This document shows, one piece after another, positions 10,080 through 20,459 of a stretch of DNA of 64,000 bases (positions are counted from its first letter, which is position 1; every line of letters begins with the position of its first letter). The notes beneath the pieces are model-generated. The model saw only the letters and a list, made by a program, of their open reading frames with translations. It did not search any database and was not told where the DNA came from. The stretch lies in contig NZ_LXWK01000017.1 of NCBI RefSeq assembly GCF_001669775.1, positions 124,001 through 188,000 of the forward strand, read 5' to 3'. This DNA comes from Rheinheimera sp. SA_1. Its GTDB lineage: Bacteria; Pseudomonadota; Gammaproteobacteria; Enterobacterales; Alteromonadaceae. Both the position numbers and the translations under genes were made by a program.

Positions 10080-11312
10080 TTAACCACCGAAATCATCCAG
10101 CAGGATGTTGTCATCTTCTACGCCTAAGTCTTTCAGCATATTAATGACCGCTTTGTTCATCATTGGTGGACCACACATATAGAATTCACAATCTTCCGGA
10201 GCCTTGTGGTTCTTCAGGTAGTTTTCAAAAATGACGTTATGGATAAAGCCAGTGTAACCAGTCCAGTTGTCTTCCGGTTGCGGATCGGACAACGCTACAT
10301 GCCACTTAAAGTTTTCGTTTTCCGCTTGCAGCATATCGAAATCTTCAACGTAGAACATTTCACGTTTCGAACGGGCGCCGTACCAGAAGGTGATTTTGCG
10401 TTGTGATTTTAACCGGCGCAGCTGGTCAAAAATGTGCGAACGCATTGGCGCCATACCAGCACCACCGCCGATAAATACCATTTCGTTGTCGGAGTCTTTG
10501 GCGAAGAATTCACCAAATGGACCTGAAATCGTTACTTTATCACCGGCTTTCAGGCTCCAGATAAACGAAGACATTTTACCGCAAGGCAGCGTCAGGTTAT
10601 TTGGCGGAGGTGTCGCGATCCGCACGTTTAACATGATAATGCCTTCTTCTTCCGGATAGTTCGCCATCGAATAAGCACGGATGGTTTCTTCGTCGACTTT
10701 AGATTCTAAAGTGAAGAATTTAAACCGTTCCCAATCACCACGGTATTCTGCAGGGATATCAAAATCCGCATACTTAATATGGTGTGCTGGTGCTTCAATC
10801 TGGATGTAACCACCAGCGCGGAACGGCACTGATTCACCATCAGGAATTTGCAGCTTCAGCTCTTTAATGAAGGTTGCTTTGTTATCGTTAGAAATAACTG
10901 AACAAGCCCATTTTTTGATGCCGAAAATTTCTGCTTCAACTTCAATTTCCATATCAGTTTTAACACTGACCTGGCACGCCAGACGACAACCTTCGCGACG
11001 TTCGCCTTTGGTCAAATGACCAAACTCAACCGGCAGTACATCACCGCCACCTGAATGAACGTGCACCCGACACTGGCCACAAGAACCACCGCCACCACAG
11101 GCTGACGATAAGAAAATACCTTTATCTGCCAATACGCTTAACAGTTTCCCACCAGCACCGGTTTTAATCGCTTTGGTTGGATCACCGTTGATACCAATGA
11201 TAATTTCACCGGAAGATACCAGTTTCGCTTTAGCCGCCAGAATCATGACGACTAATGCAACAACCAGTAAGGTGAACATACCAACACCAAGATAAATCTC
11301 AGTATATTGCAT
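10080..11312 (-). CDS. nqrF: Na+-translocating NADH:quinone reductase subunit F
   Basis: NADH entry subunit of Na+-NQR, 410 residues. An N-terminal membrane helix (6-27) is followed by a [2Fe-2S] ferredoxin domain with [16 protein letters not shown] and the fourth Cys in GCRLACQV. An FAD domain (RAYSMANYP) and an NADH domain ([24 protein letters not shown]-terminal DDFGG) complete it. It takes hydride from NADH and passes electrons to FAD and the 2Fe-2S centre. It is the last gene of nqrABCDEF, with a clear AAGGAAA ribosome site. Confidence 0.97.
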   Translation of the reverse strand: MQYTEIYLGVGMFTLLVVALVVMILAAKAKLVSSGEIIIGINGDPTKAIKTGAGGKLLSVLADKGIFLSSACGGGGSCGQCRVHVHSGGGDVLPVEFGHLTKGERREGCRLACQVSVKTDMEIEVEAEIFGIKKWACSVISNDNKATFIKELKLQIPDGESVPFRAGGYIQIEAPAHHIKYADFDIPAEYRGDWERFKFFTLESKVDEETIRAYSMANYPEEEGIIMLNVRIATPPPNNLTLPCGKMSSFIWSLKAGDKVTISGPFGEFFAKDSDNEMVFIGGGAGMAPMRSHIFDQLRRLKSQRKITFWYGARSKREMFYVEDFDMLQAENENFKWHVALSDPQPEDNWTGYTGFIHNVIFENYLKNHKAPEDCEFYMCGPPMMNKAVINMLKDLGVEDDNILLDDFGG

Positions 11313-11337
11313 TGTGTTTTCCTTCTACTGCTGATGA

Positions 11338-11946
11338 TTACAGGGACACGCCTGAGAAGGACAAAAAGCCCAGACTCATCAGACCAACCATGATAAAACG
11401 TGAGCCTAAACCGCGCAAAGCCACAGGCACGTCAGCGTATTTCAGTTTTTCACTGACAGCTGCCATCACTGTGATCGCCAGAGTCCAGCCAACACCACCA
11501 CCTAAACCGAATACTGCACTTTCGGCTAGGGTGTAATCACGTTCAACCATAAACGCCACACCACCGAAAATCGCACAGTTCACCGTAATTAACGGCAGGA
11601 AAATACCTAACGCGTTATAAAGTGATGGCACGTATTTATCGAGAAACATTTCCAAGACCTGCACTAAACCAGCGATAACACCGATGTAGGCGATAAAACC
11701 TAAGAAGCTCAGGTCGGTATCCGGAAAACCTAACCAGTCTAAAGCGCCTGGTGCCAAAAACTGTTTAAACACGATGTTATTTAATGGAACTGATAACCCC
11801 AGAACCACTGTCACCGCAATACCTAAACTGAATGCAGTTTTGATTTGCTTGGAGATTGCAATAAAAGTACACATACCGAGGAAAAACGATAACGCTAAGT
11901 TATCGACAAACACGGCACGGACAAACAAACTTAAATAATGTTCCAT
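11338..11946 (-). CDS. nqrE: Na+-NQR subunit E
   Basis: Integral membrane subunit of 202 residues with six predicted helices. It is homologous to NqrD and forms the inverted-topology pair holding the iron site. The start [13 protein letters not shown] and the core [14 protein letters not shown] and [11 protein letters not shown]-like region (written here [12 protein letters not shown]) carry the conserved cysteines. The frame extends upstream into nqrD, but ATG 11946 gives the canonical N-terminus. Confidence 0.95.
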   Translation of the reverse strand: MEHYLSLFVRAVFVDNLALSFFLGMCTFIAISKQIKTAFSLGIAVTVVLGLSVPLNNIVFKQFLAPGALDWLGFPDTDLSFLGFIAYIGVIAGLVQVLEMFLDKYVPSLYNALGIFLPLITVNCAIFGGVAFMVERDYTLAESAVFGLGGGVGWTLAITVMAAVSEKLKYADVPVALRGLGSRFIMVGLMSLGFLSFSGVSL

Positions 11947-11957
11947 GTCATGGCTCC

Positions 11958-12587
11958 TTAGTGTTTCTCTTGTTGCTCTGGACGCCAGGTACGCAGCATC
12001 CAAATCAACAGGCCGATAATGAAAAATGCGCTAGGTGGCATTAATAACAGACCATTAGGCTGATACCATCCGCCCGCACTGATCAGTGGCAGAATTTCGA
12101 CGCCAAGCAAAGTACCAGAGCCAAGCAGCTCACGCACCACGGCAACAATGACCAGTAATACGGTGTAGCCCAGACCATTACCGATACCATCCAGGAATGA
12201 CATTAGTGGCGGACTCTTCATCGCATATGCTTCAGCACGTCCCATCACGATACAGTTGGTGATAATAAGACCAACAAACACTGACAGTTCTTTTGCTACG
12301 TTGTAGGCATAAGCTTTCAGAATTTGGTCAACCACGATGACCAGGGATGCGATAATCGTCATCTGCACAATAATCCGCACACTTGATGGAATGTGGTTAC
12401 GGATCATCGAGATAAACATACTGGAAAATGCCGTAACCAAAGTCAGCGCTAAACCCATCACCAACGCTTTGTCTAGTTTGGTCGTCACGGCAAGCGCCGA
12501 ACAAATACCCAATACCTGCAATGCAATCGGGTTATTTGCGAACACTGGTCCGAAGACAAGGGCCTTCATTTCTTTTGCACTAGCCAT
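11958..12587 (-). CDS. nqrD: Na+-NQR subunit D
   Basis: Polytopic membrane subunit of 209 residues, paralogue of NqrE. It has the Cys-containing blocks [12 protein letters not shown] and [13 protein letters not shown], which ligate iron with NqrE. The gene overlaps the end of nqrC by 8 bp (12580-12587), so the two are translationally coupled. It ends 12 bp before nqrE starts. Confidence 0.95.
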   Translation of the reverse strand: MASAKEMKALVFGPVFANNPIALQVLGICSALAVTTKLDKALVMGLALTLVTAFSSMFISMIRNHIPSSVRIIVQMTIIASLVIVVDQILKAYAYNVAKELSVFVGLIITNCIVMGRAEAYAMKSPPLMSFLDGIGNGLGYTVLLVIVAVVRELLGSGTLLGVEILPLISAGGWYQPNGLLLMPPSAFFIIGLLIWMLRTWRPEQQEKH

Positions 12588-13368
12588 TGTTTAATGCTCC
12601 TTGACGAACTTTAGTCAGGAATGGCGCAAAGCCTTTTGCACCAGACCAGAATGCGAAGGTGTTTTGCACGCCGTTACTGGTAATAGTCGCACCCGACAAA
12701 CCATCCACCTGGTGGGCAGAAGCCGCGTCGGCGTTACCTGGTTTCAAAATTTTGATTGCCGGATTGCCAGCGTCGTCCATCAGCTTTTTGCCAACGAACT
12801 GCGCAACCCATTTCGGGTTCTGAATTTCAGCGCCCAAACCAGGTGTTTCGCCATGTTCGTAGTAATTCAGACCTTTAATGGTATTGCCGTCTTTATCCAG
12901 CGCCAGAAAACCGTGCATGGTCGACCACAGGCCATAACCGTGCACCGGTAACACTAGCGAAGTGACGTTTTTCGATGCAACACCGTCGGCATAAGCTAAA
13001 TAAACCGGCGCAATTTTCGCGCGGGTTTTGATTTTAGCCTGGTCGTCTTTCTCATCAAGAGAAATACTGCCTGCCGGGTCTTTCATCATCTTGCGGTAAT
13101 CGTAAGTCAGTGGGTCCTGGTCAACAAATTCACCGGTATCCAAATCAACTAGACGGATTTGCACATGCTTTTCGAACTGAGCTTTTACATCAGTACCTTC
13201 TAACATGCCTACTGCCGCCAGAATATTTTTCTGTGCATCCAGTAGTTTGTTCTCATTCTGCATTGGCCGTAAACCAACTGCGGCTGTGGATACAAAAATC
13301 GCACAGATCAGGCACAGACCAATAACGACAAAAAACGTTTTGCCGATACTTTCATTATTGTTAGACAT
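12580..13368 (-). CDS. nqrC: Na+-NQR subunit C (covalent FMN)
   Basis: Single-helix periplasm-facing flavoprotein subunit of 262 residues. The motif [14 protein letters not shown] contains the Thr that receives FMN through a phosphoester bond made by ApbE. The signal-anchor helix is at about 10-30. The start [15 protein letters not shown] at 13368 overlaps the nqrB stop by 8 bp. No apbE gene is seen in this window. Confidence 0.95.
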   Translation of the reverse strand: MSNNNESIGKTFFVVIGLCLICAIFVSTAAVGLRPMQNENKLLDAQKNILAAVGMLEGTDVKAQFEKHVQIRLVDLDTGEFVDQDPLTYDYRKMMKDPAGSISLDEKDDQAKIKTRAKIAPVYLAYADGVASKNVTSLVLPVHGYGLWSTMHGFLALDKDGNTIKGLNYYEHGETPGLGAEIQNPKWVAQFVGKKLMDDAGNPAIKILKPGNADAASAHQVDGLSGATITSNGVQNTFAFWSGAKGFAPFLTKVRQGALNNG

Positions 13369-14566
13369 TGCGTGCCAGCCTCCGCTTGATATTGCTTTGC
13401 GCAACCATAAAGTCAAATAATGGCGCGAACAGGTTAGCGAACAGGATCGCCAGCATCATCCCTTCTGGGTAAGCCGGGTTTACCACGCGGATCATCACGA
13501 CCATAAAACCAATCAAAATACCGTAGGCCCATTTTCCGCCATCGGTAAATGACGCTGAAACCGGGTCTGTAGCCATAAAGAATAAACCAATGGCAAAACC
13601 ACCTAACACCACATGCCAGTACCAAGGCATCGCGAACATAGAATTAGTGTCAGAACCAATCAGGTTGAACATAGTGGCAAATACAATGGTGCCGATCATC
13701 ACGCCTGACACGATGCGCCATGAGGCAATTCGCAGGTAAATCAGAGCTAAACCGCCAATCATCAGCGCTAAAGTTGAGGTTTCACCAACAGAACCCGGAA
13801 TAAAACCATAAAACGCATCCCACCATTGCTGGTTGATTGACCAGTCAGACACTTCACCATTGGCTGCTTTAGATAACCAGGTGGCGCCAGCATAACCGTC
13901 GACCGCATTCCACACTTTGTCACCGGAAATTTGCGCCGGATAGGCAAAGAACAGGAAGGCACGACCTGCTAAGGCTGGGTTTAAGAAGTTACGACCAGTA
14001 CCACCAAACACTTCTTTGGCAATGACGATACCAAAAGTAATACCTAAGGCCGCTTGCCACAGCGGAATCGTCGCCGGCAGGATCAATGCGAACAAGATAG
14101 ACGAAACGAAGAAACCTTCATTGATTTCATGTTTACGCACTGACGCAAACAGCACTTCCCAGAAACCGCCGACCGCAAATACCACGGCATAAATCGGCAG
14201 GAACCAGCAGGCGCCATAAAGCATTTTACTGCCCCAGCCGGATTCTGCAGTGAGTTCGCCGCCCAGCAGATGAAACAATGCGACTTGCCAGGTATCAGGC
14301 ACTGTGACAGTTGCAGACAATACCTGTGCAGCCTGATCACCAATGTTAAACATGCCAAAGAACATGGCCGGGAATAACATTAACCAGACAAAAATCATGA
14401 TCCGTTTTAGGTCGATACTGTCACGGATATGCGTGGCTGACTTGGTCACTTTACCTGGCGTGTATAAAATAGTGGCAACGGCTTCATACAGCGCGTACCA
14501 CTTTTCATGTTTGCCGCCTTTTTCAAATTGCGGCTCAATTTTTTCTAAATAATGCTTCAAACTCAT
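13361..14566 (-). CDS. nqrB: Na+-NQR subunit B (FMN, Na+ channel)
   Basis: Main membrane subunit of 401 residues, with about ten helices. It binds a covalent FMN and riboflavin and forms the ion path. The flavin attachment motif reads DGYAGATWL, with the Thr of GAT as the attachment residue; the preceding residue is Ala where Ser or Thr is common. The acidic helices and the [17 protein letters not shown] loop are typical. It lies one base after nqrA and overlaps nqrC. Confidence 0.95.
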   Translation of the reverse strand: MSLKHYLEKIEPQFEKGGKHEKWYALYEAVATILYTPGKVTKSATHIRDSIDLKRIMIFVWLMLFPAMFFGMFNIGDQAAQVLSATVTVPDTWQVALFHLLGGELTAESGWGSKMLYGACWFLPIYAVVFAVGGFWEVLFASVRKHEINEGFFVSSILFALILPATIPLWQAALGITFGIVIAKEVFGGTGRNFLNPALAGRAFLFFAYPAQISGDKVWNAVDGYAGATWLSKAANGEVSDWSINQQWWDAFYGFIPGSVGETSTLALMIGGLALIYLRIASWRIVSGVMIGTIVFATMFNLIGSDTNSMFAMPWYWHVVLGGFAIGLFFMATDPVSASFTDGGKWAYGILIGFMVVMIRVVNPAYPEGMMLAILFANLFAPLFDFMVAQSNIKRRLARNV

Positions 14567-14567
14567 C

Positions 14568-15908
14568 TTAGCCTTCCTTCTGGATGGTCGTCAGACAGTC
14601 ACGTAATGCCACGCCAAAGTCGTATTTACCAGGGCAGACAAAGGTACACAACGCCAAATCTTCTTCATCCAGTTCCAAACAACCTAACGAAATGGCACCA
14701 TCGGTATCACCCACTAACAAATCACGCAACAAAAGTGTTGGCAGAATGTCTAATGGCATCACCCGCTCATAGTTACCGATTGGCACCATAGCGCGATCAG
14801 AACCGTTGGTGGTGGTGGTCATATTGAACAGACGTTTTGGGCTTAAATGCGATAAATAAGCACGGGTGACTGAGAACTTGGTAGCACCAGGCGAAATCCA
14901 GCCCAGGAACTCTTTCTCATAACCTTCTTCAAGCACAGATAACTGTGAATGAAAACGTCCCAGGAATGCGTGCACACCAGTCGCGATTTTACCTGCCAAC
15001 ACTGATCCTGAAATAATACGGTGTTGACCTTCATTCAGCTCACCAGCAATCAGCTCTTCTACCGAAGCGCCCAGCACCGTTTTGACTAAACGTGGATTTT
15101 TCACGACAGGGCCGGCCAGCGAAATCACCCGGTTGGTGTCCAGCTCGCCTGTGGCAAACAGTTTGCCGATGGCAATCACATCCTGATAATTGATGTGCCA
15201 GACAATTTTGCTAAGAGAAACCGGATCTAAGAAATGGATATGTGTACCTGGTAAACCTGCAGGGTGCGGGCCGGCAAACTCTTCGACCTGCACCTGCGCC
15301 GGTGCAGTAACTTGCAACGATGGAGCTTTGCACAAGTACACTTTGGCGTCAGTTAACCGAGCCAATACTGTCAGACCTTGTTGCAATGCATTGCCTGCTG
15401 CTGCAATCACGACAGCCGGGTCTGCCGCCAGCGGATTGGTATCAATCGCGGTGACAAAAATTGCCCGTGGTGTACTGTCGATAGCTGGGATTTGGCTGAA
15501 TGGACGAGTGCGAAACGCAGTCCACAAACCAGAATCCAGTAATTGTTGTTTAACCACTGCGCGATCTAGAGTTGCCAGCTGATCTGCACCAAAGGCAGTA
15601 AACTGAACTGCGTCATTGCTGCCATCGGCTTCAATAACGACAGATTGCAACACCCGCTTAGCACCACGGTTGATCAGTTTGACAGTACCCGCGACCGACG
15701 CCGTAAACTTAACGCCAGGATTTTTTTTGTCTTCAAAAAGACCCTGACCTTTTTTTACTTTATCGCCAACTTCAACCAGCATTGTTGGACGCATACCGAC
15801 ATACTCTTCACCCAGTACCGCGACTGATTTCACCGCAGGGCCGTCATGAATCACTTGTTTAGGACTGCCCGATAGGGGAATGTCCAATCCTTTTTTGATT
15901 TTAATCAT
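14568..15908 (-). CDS. nqrA: Na+-NQR subunit A
   Basis: Cytosolic subunit of 446 residues, the canonical length. It begins [14 protein letters not shown] and contains [18 protein letters not shown], a lipoyl-like fold. It caps the quinone side of the complex. It is first in the nqrABCDEF operon. The frame is open for another 18 codons upstream, but ATG 15908 matches the family N-terminus. Confidence 0.96.
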   Translation of the reverse strand: MIKIKKGLDIPLSGSPKQVIHDGPAVKSVAVLGEEYVGMRPTMLVEVGDKVKKGQGLFEDKKNPGVKFTASVAGTVKLINRGAKRVLQSVVIEADGSNDAVQFTAFGADQLATLDRAVVKQQLLDSGLWTAFRTRPFSQIPAIDSTPRAIFVTAIDTNPLAADPAVVIAAAGNALQQGLTVLARLTDAKVYLCKAPSLQVTAPAQVQVEEFAGPHPAGLPGTHIHFLDPVSLSKIVWHINYQDVIAIGKLFATGELDTNRVISLAGPVVKNPRLVKTVLGASVEELIAGELNEGQHRIISGSVLAGKIATGVHAFLGRFHSQLSVLEEGYEKEFLGWISPGATKFSVTRAYLSHLSPKRLFNMTTTTNGSDRAMVPIGNYERVMPLDILPTLLLRDLLVGDTDGAISLGCLELDEEDLALCTFVCPGKYDFGVALRDCLTTIQKEG

Positions 15909-16311
15909 ACGTACTTGCACTACTTTAACGGGAGGGAACAGGGCCTGGTTTTTCAGCTGCACACCTGGCAGCGCACCCGGTAATTCATGGCAGAACGACC
16001 ACCTGAATTCACCAGATACACGTACATAGCGGCGGATTTTAGCATTAAACCCACAGGCCAGCTATGATAAATAACAAAATTCTGTCGCTGACGAAGTGAC
16101 TGAAGCCAAGTGTAGTCAAGTTTGATTTGTTTGCTTATAAAACCACCAAATCGCTGCAAGTCACTGGTCATTTTCCGACAATTCATCGAAATTCACGGAG
16201 ATTACTGTTATCTGTCGTCGTACTTTTGCCACTGATTGCGTCCGGCAATAATGGCCTACCATTCATCCATGTCGTCAAAACAAAGCCGCCCCTGAAGGCG
16301 GCCTTTCTATC
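15909..16311. other. Intergenic region upstream of nqrA
   Basis: 403 bp with no gene. It should hold the nqr promoter reading leftwards. The best candidate is an extended -10 TGCTAAAAT on the minus strand (its TAAAAT is at 16036-16041), about 127 bp before the nqrA ATG, without a convincing -35. The right end holds the fabV terminator. No riboswitch structure was recognised. Confidence 0.35.
16285..16302 (-). terminator. fabV intrinsic terminator
   Basis: Stem GCCGCC / GGCGGC with flanking A and T extends pairing to AAAGCCGCC...GGCGGCcTTT. On the minus strand it is followed by TTTGTTTT. It lies 9 bp past the fabV stop. Confidence 0.75.
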
Positions 16312-17502
16312 TTAAGCTAAATTAGCCAGTGTCACCATCGGCGAAACATCGGCGTCATAATTGACATGGCTGTAGCCAAATCCAAACAGACGCAGAAACT
16401 CCTGATGGTAACCTTTGTAATCGGTCAGCTCGTCAATGTTGTCAGTCTGTACTTGATCCCACATGGCGGCAACTTTCGCCTGAACATGATCAGCCAGCTC
16501 TTTACCATCCATCCGTAACCGGCCGCCATCGTCTAATTGACGTTGCGGGTTATAAAGAGCGGTCTGGAACAAACCGTAAATCTGCTCGATACAACCTTCG
16601 TGCGTGCCTTCTTCTTTCATTACACGATATAACAAAGAGATATACAGCGGCATAATCGGAATTGCTGAACTTGCCTGAGTGACCAAAGCTTTTAAGGATG
16701 CGACATAAGCATGGCCATGCTGCGCTGATAATTTGCCGGTAATTGCGCTGGCAGCACGGTCCAAATCTTCTTTGGCGCGACCGATGGTCGCTTTACCGTA
16801 AATTGGCCAGGTCAATTCTTTACCGATATAAGTGTAAGCGACAGTCTGTACGTTTTCAGCCAGAACGCCAGCGGCATGCAGCTGATCCAGCCAACGCTCC
16901 CAGTCTTCGCCGCCCATGACTTTGACGGTATTGAAAATTTCGTCGTCGTTGGCAGGTTCTACTGAAACTTCTTCAATTTCACGTTTGCTGGTATTGAGGT
17001 TTTTTGCAGTGTAAGACTGGCCAATTGGTTTTAACACTGAGCTGTAGATTTCACCACTGACTGGGTCTTTTCGGCGTGGCGCCGCCAGGCTGTAAACCAC
17101 CAGGTCAATTTTACCCATCTCACTTTGAATGATATCAATGGCTTTGGATTTCATTTCATCGGTGAAAGCATCACCATTTAAGTGTTTGTTCCACAAGCCT
17201 TCAGCGGCGGCTGCCTGTTCAAAGGCGGCGGTGTTGTACCAACCGGCTGATCCAGTTTTACCTTCGGTGGCTTCTTTTTCGAAGAAAATACCTAAGGTTT
17301 TTGCGCCTGAACCAAAAGCCGCAGTAATACGAGATGCCAGACCATAGCCAGTTGATGCACCAATCACCAACACGTTTTTCGGGCCATTGGCCACTGCACC
17401 ATGCTTTTTAACGTAAGAGATTTGTTCTTTGACATGCTCTGCACAGCCGACCGGGTGGGCATTGGTACAGATGAAACCACGGATTTTCGGTTGAATAACC
17501 AT
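16312..17502 (-). CDS. fabV: Enoyl-[acyl-carrier-protein] reductase FabV
   Basis: NADH-dependent enoyl-ACP reductase that completes each round of fatty-acid elongation. The 396-residue length is typical. The N-terminus has IRGFICTNAHPVGC, the nucleotide loop is GASTGYGLASRI, and the active site uses the widely spaced Tyr-(8)-Lys arrangement in YTYIGKELTWPIYGKATIG. FabV enzymes are less sensitive to triclosan than FabI. No fabI is seen here. It is monocistronic with a terminator. Confidence 0.96.
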   Translation of the reverse strand: MVIQPKIRGFICTNAHPVGCAEHVKEQISYVKKHGAVANGPKNVLVIGASTGYGLASRITAAFGSGAKTLGIFFEKEATEGKTGSAGWYNTAAFEQAAAAEGLWNKHLNGDAFTDEMKSKAIDIIQSEMGKIDLVVYSLAAPRRKDPVSGEIYSSVLKPIGQSYTAKNLNTSKREIEEVSVEPANDDEIFNTVKVMGGEDWERWLDQLHAAGVLAENVQTVAYTYIGKELTWPIYGKATIGRAKEDLDRAASAITGKLSAQHGHAYVASLKALVTQASSAIPIMPLYISLLYRVMKEEGTHEGCIEQIYGLFQTALYNPQRQLDDGGRLRMDGKELADHVQAKVAAMWDQVQTDNIDELTDYKGYHQEFLRLFGFGYSHVNYDADVSPMVTLANLA

Positions 17503-17634
17503 AAGAAAAGAACCTGTTGTTGGTTAAAATTGCCGTTAGTGTAAAACTTTAACACGACAAACAGGTCTGATCAGCTTTGAATTGCAGCGATCTGAAGGAA
17601 AAACCAAACCGCCAACAAAGTTATATCTTACATA

Positions 17635-17967
17635 TCAGGTCGATGCTTTTTCCCGTTTAGACCCGCCAAAACATTTTGGCGATGCCGGAGGTTTTTCCGC
17701 GTAGTACTCGTACCACTCACCTGGGGTATAGGTATGTAGCGCTAAAGCATGAATTTTTTCAGCAAGTTCGGTCGCAACTATAGCGTTGACGGCACGATGC
17801 CGTTGTAACAACCGCATGCCATCAAACAGTGGTGTCACTATCACCACTTTAAAGTGCGATTCCACGCCAGGCGCTACGCTGTGCATATGGCTTTCATCGA
17901 TCACGTCCAGGAACACGGGGTCGAAGGCTCGTAACAATTTCTGCTCTATCGAGGTATGGATCAACAT
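17635..17967 (-). CDS. bolA: BolA family protein
   Basis: Small protein of 110 residues with the class II KH-like fold. In its family it works with monothiol glutaredoxins in Fe-S handling and as a DNA-binding morphology regulator. Visible signatures are DVIDESHMHSVAPGVESHFKV and RHRAVNAIVATEL, with HALALHTYTP. The start at ATG 17967 has AAGGAA upstream. It sits near yajG and ampG on the opposite strand, as in E. coli. Confidence 0.92.
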   Translation of the reverse strand: MLIHTSIEQKLLRAFDPVFLDVIDESHMHSVAPGVESHFKVVIVTPLFDGMRLLQRHRAVNAIVATELAEKIHALALHTYTPGEWYEYYAEKPPASPKCFGGSKREKAST

Positions 17968-18090
17968 AGCTGTCTGTTCCTTCTGTTCGTCTTCAGTCTC
18001 TACTCTAGATGCCACGATGGCGCTTGTCAGCTGTTCATTAGCTGCAAAAAAAGATATTTATTTTACCTTGCCAAAGCCGGTTAGGCTGGT

Positions 18091-18756
18091 CTAAAGCGGC
18101 TTTTCTATATAACGAAAAGTTAAATTAAGCCTGGCTGAACTGGCCTGAGCTTGCTTGGGAACCCGATGTAGCCAATGTTGTTGACAGGGTCCTTGCATCA
18201 GCAATAAATCACCGTCCTGCAGCGGTAAACTCAGTTGATATTGTTGATGTTTATGCTTCAAATCAAAACGCCGTGCTTGCCCTAGACTCAACGAAGCAAC
18301 ATCAGGACAAAATCCTAATTCGGGTTCGTCATCACTGTGCCAGCCCATATGGTCACTGCCATCCTGATATAAATTCAGCAGCACACAATTAAACTGCCGG
18401 TTCAATTGCTGATTGACCCAGGCGGTCAGCTTTTGCACCAGCGGATGCCAGGGTTGTGGCATAAAAGTAACGCCCGAATACCGGTAACTACAATGTGTAT
18501 CCCCCATCCAGACTTGCTGGCGGGGGATACTGACCATATTACCGAACAACCGAAGCTCTGGTTGCTGCCACTGCAATTGTTGCTGCAATGTTTGCATCAC
18601 CGCAGCAGAGCGCTTTGTATCTAACCAGCGAGGCCACAACCAAAGTTCTGCATCCGGCAACACAAATCTTTGGCAGCCAACCGCAGACCGGCTTTGGTTG
18701 TCGCTATCACTCAGATCTGGCAAAATAGCCCCCTTTTCCCCGACTGCTGTGGACAT
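18091..18756 (-). CDS. AlkB-like 2-oxoglutarate/Fe(II) DNA-repair dioxygenase
   Basis: Predicted oxidative demethylase of alkylated nucleic-acid bases, 221 residues. Iron ligands are in GWHSDDEPELG (His-x-Asp) and QHWLHRVP (distal His), and the 2-oxoglutarate Arg pair is in SARLNLTFR. The substrate-binding region resembles AlkB2/ALKBH2-type proteins (MGDTHCSYRYSG). The start is uncertain. ATG 18756 abuts the ATG of the divergent rlmG (CATATG), and neither start has a good ribosome site. Later starts would still leave the catalytic domain intact. Confidence 0.85.
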   Translation of the reverse strand: MSTAVGEKGAILPDLSDSDNQSRSAVGCQRFVLPDAELWLWPRWLDTKRSAAVMQTLQQQLQWQQPELRLFGNMVSIPRQQVWMGDTHCSYRYSGVTFMPQPWHPLVQKLTAWVNQQLNRQFNCVLLNLYQDGSDHMGWHSDDEPELGFCPDVASLSLGQARRFDLKHKHQQYQLSLPLQDGDLLLMQGPCQQHWLHRVPKQAQASSARLNLTFRYIEKPL

Positions 18757-19899
18757 ATGACCAACCAATGCCAACTTGCCGGCCAGACTTTCACGCTTGA
18801 CCGTTATCCGCCGGAGCAAAAAAACCGCAGTTTACAGGCCTGGGATTCAGCTGACGAGTTATTACTTAGTCATGCGTTACCGTTTTTGCAGCAAACTGCC
18901 ACGTCCGTTTTATTATTAAACGATCAATTTGGCGCCTTGGCCTGCGCTCTAGCCGTTTATAAACCGGTACAATTAACCGATTCTTACATCAGCGAACTGG
19001 CAACCCGGCACAACTTTAATCAGAATCAGCTGGATTTAAGTGTACTAACCCAAATCAATAGCTTAGCGCCGTTACCTGCCGCGACACTTGTGTTGTTGAA
19101 ACTGCCAAATAATCACAGTTACCTACGCTATCAGTTACGTCAGTTAAAACAGCAACTTGCCCCTAACAGTACTATCCTCGCCAGTGCCAAAGCAAAAGAT
19201 ATTACTCCTAATCTGTTGGCAATATTTCAACAGGAATTAGGGCCAACCAGCGCCTCGCTCACGGTGAAAAAGTGCCGGCTGATCACGACGACTATTGACC
19301 CGGCGCTGCCATCACCTACCACGCCACAATTTCCGATACGCTGGAAATCTGAGGACGATCAGCAACTTATGGTTAACCATGCCAATGTGTTTTCACGGGA
19401 ACAGCTTGATCAGGGCGCTCGTTTTTTATTGCAACACATTCCGGTGTGTGCACCTGAACAACGCGTGATTGATTTAGGTTGTGGTAATGGGGTGCTGGGG
19501 CTTGCGATGTTAGAGCGCCAACCCCAGATCAAGTTGGTATTTGCCGACGAATCTTATATGGCGGTTGATTCAGCCAGGCTGACTTTAACAGCCAACCGGC
19601 CCGATTTATTGCCACAAGCGGAGTTTTCGGTGGATGACTGCCTGAGCCAGCAAGCGGCGGAATCAGCAGATTTTATTATCTGCAACCCGCCTTTTCACCA
19701 GCAAAATGCCATCACCGATCATATCGCCTGGCAGATGTTTACTGATGCCAGACGGGTACTGAAAAAACATGGCCGACTGCGAATTGTCGCCAATCGTCAT
19801 CTGGCTTACAGTGAAAAGCTGGCCCGATTGTTCGGCGGTTGTATTCATGTCGCCAGTAATGCAAAATTTACTATCTTAGAAGCCATTAAAAGGAACTGA
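18757..19899 (+). CDS. rlmG: 23S rRNA (guanine-N2)-methyltransferase RlmG
   Basis: Methylates G1835 of 23S rRNA in E. coli. The 380-residue protein has the RsmC/RlmG two-domain layout: a degenerate N-terminal methyltransferase fold, then the active C-terminal fold with VIDLGCGNGVLGL and ICNPPFHQQNAITDH. The segment IVANRHLAYSEKL separates it from RsmC. The start at 18757 matches the family N-terminus. yajG follows 2 bp after the stop and a cyclophilin follows that, so the three are probably an operon. Confidence 0.93.
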   Translation: MTNQCQLAGQTFTLDRYPPEQKNRSLQAWDSADELLLSHALPFLQQTATSVLLLNDQFGALACALAVYKPVQLTDSYISELATRHNFNQNQLDLSVLTQINSLAPLPAATLVLLKLPNNHSYLRYQLRQLKQQLAPNSTILASAKAKDITPNLLAIFQQELGPTSASLTVKKCRLITTTIDPALPSPTTPQFPIRWKSEDDQQLMVNHANVFSREQLDQGARFLLQHIPVCAPEQRVIDLGCGNGVLGLAMLERQPQIKLVFADESYMAVDSARLTLTANRPDLLPQAEFSVDDCLSQQAAESADFIICNPPFHQQNAITDHIAWQMFTDARRVLKKHGRLRIVANRHLAYSEKLARLFGGCIHVASNAKFTILEAIKRN

Positions 19900-19901
19900 A
19901 A

Positions 19902-20456
19902 ATGCGTCGTCTGATATTTGTCTCGTTATTGTCATTAGCTGCCTGTAGTAACCCGGTTCCATCGTTTATTGTGGCACCACAGGTATTCTGGACTCAGTCA
20001 AATCAACTGAGTAACGTCGCTATCAGCATCAATGTGCAGGACAATCGTCCAACTGAAGGCACTTTAATTATGCGCGACGGTGACAAAGTCAACTCCTACC
20101 CAACCAGTAACAATCTGCCGCAGCAATTACAGCAAGTGCTGACGGATGCGCTGACTCAACAAGGTGCAAGAGTATCAGCCGCTGAACCTGTGGTGGTGAC
20201 AGTGCAAATTAATCAGCTGGAAGCAAACGCTGAGCTGAAAACCGTTGAGCACGTGGTGAAGAACAATGTCGAACTGACGGTGTTGATTGAGCGCAATTCG
20301 GGTTCATTTAATAAAAGCTACAGCGGTAAAAGCAGTTTCTCAGGTCCATTTAAACTGGACACCGCCGTAGCCGAGCGCGAACTGCGGGTACTGACCGAAC
20401 AGGTCCTGGCCAATATTCTGCGCGACCCAAGCTGGCAGGATTTTTTGAGGAACTAA
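19902..20456 (+). CDS. yajG: YajG family lipoprotein
   Basis: Predicted lipoprotein of 184 residues. A short signal (RRLIFVSLLSL) ends in lipobox LAAC with Cys15. The mature part (VAPQVFW, ISINVQDNRPT, VQINQLEANAE) matches the YajG family, whose role is unknown. In E. coli yajG is cotranscribed with ampG. Here it lies upstream of ampG with a cyclophilin and an unknown gene in between. Confidence 0.88.
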   Translation: MRRLIFVSLLSLAACSNPVPSFIVAPQVFWTQSNQLSNVAISINVQDNRPTEGTLIMRDGDKVNSYPTSNNLPQQLQQVLTDALTQQGARVSAAEPVVVTVQINQLEANAELKTVEHVVKNNVELTVLIERNSGSFNKSYSGKSSFSGPFKLDTAVAERELRVLTEQVLANILRDPSWQDFLRN

Positions 20457-20459
20457 CCA

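Noticed and set aside
13434-13625. 63-residue minus-strand ORF inside nqrB
   Set aside because: Shadow frame of a strongly conserved membrane subunit.
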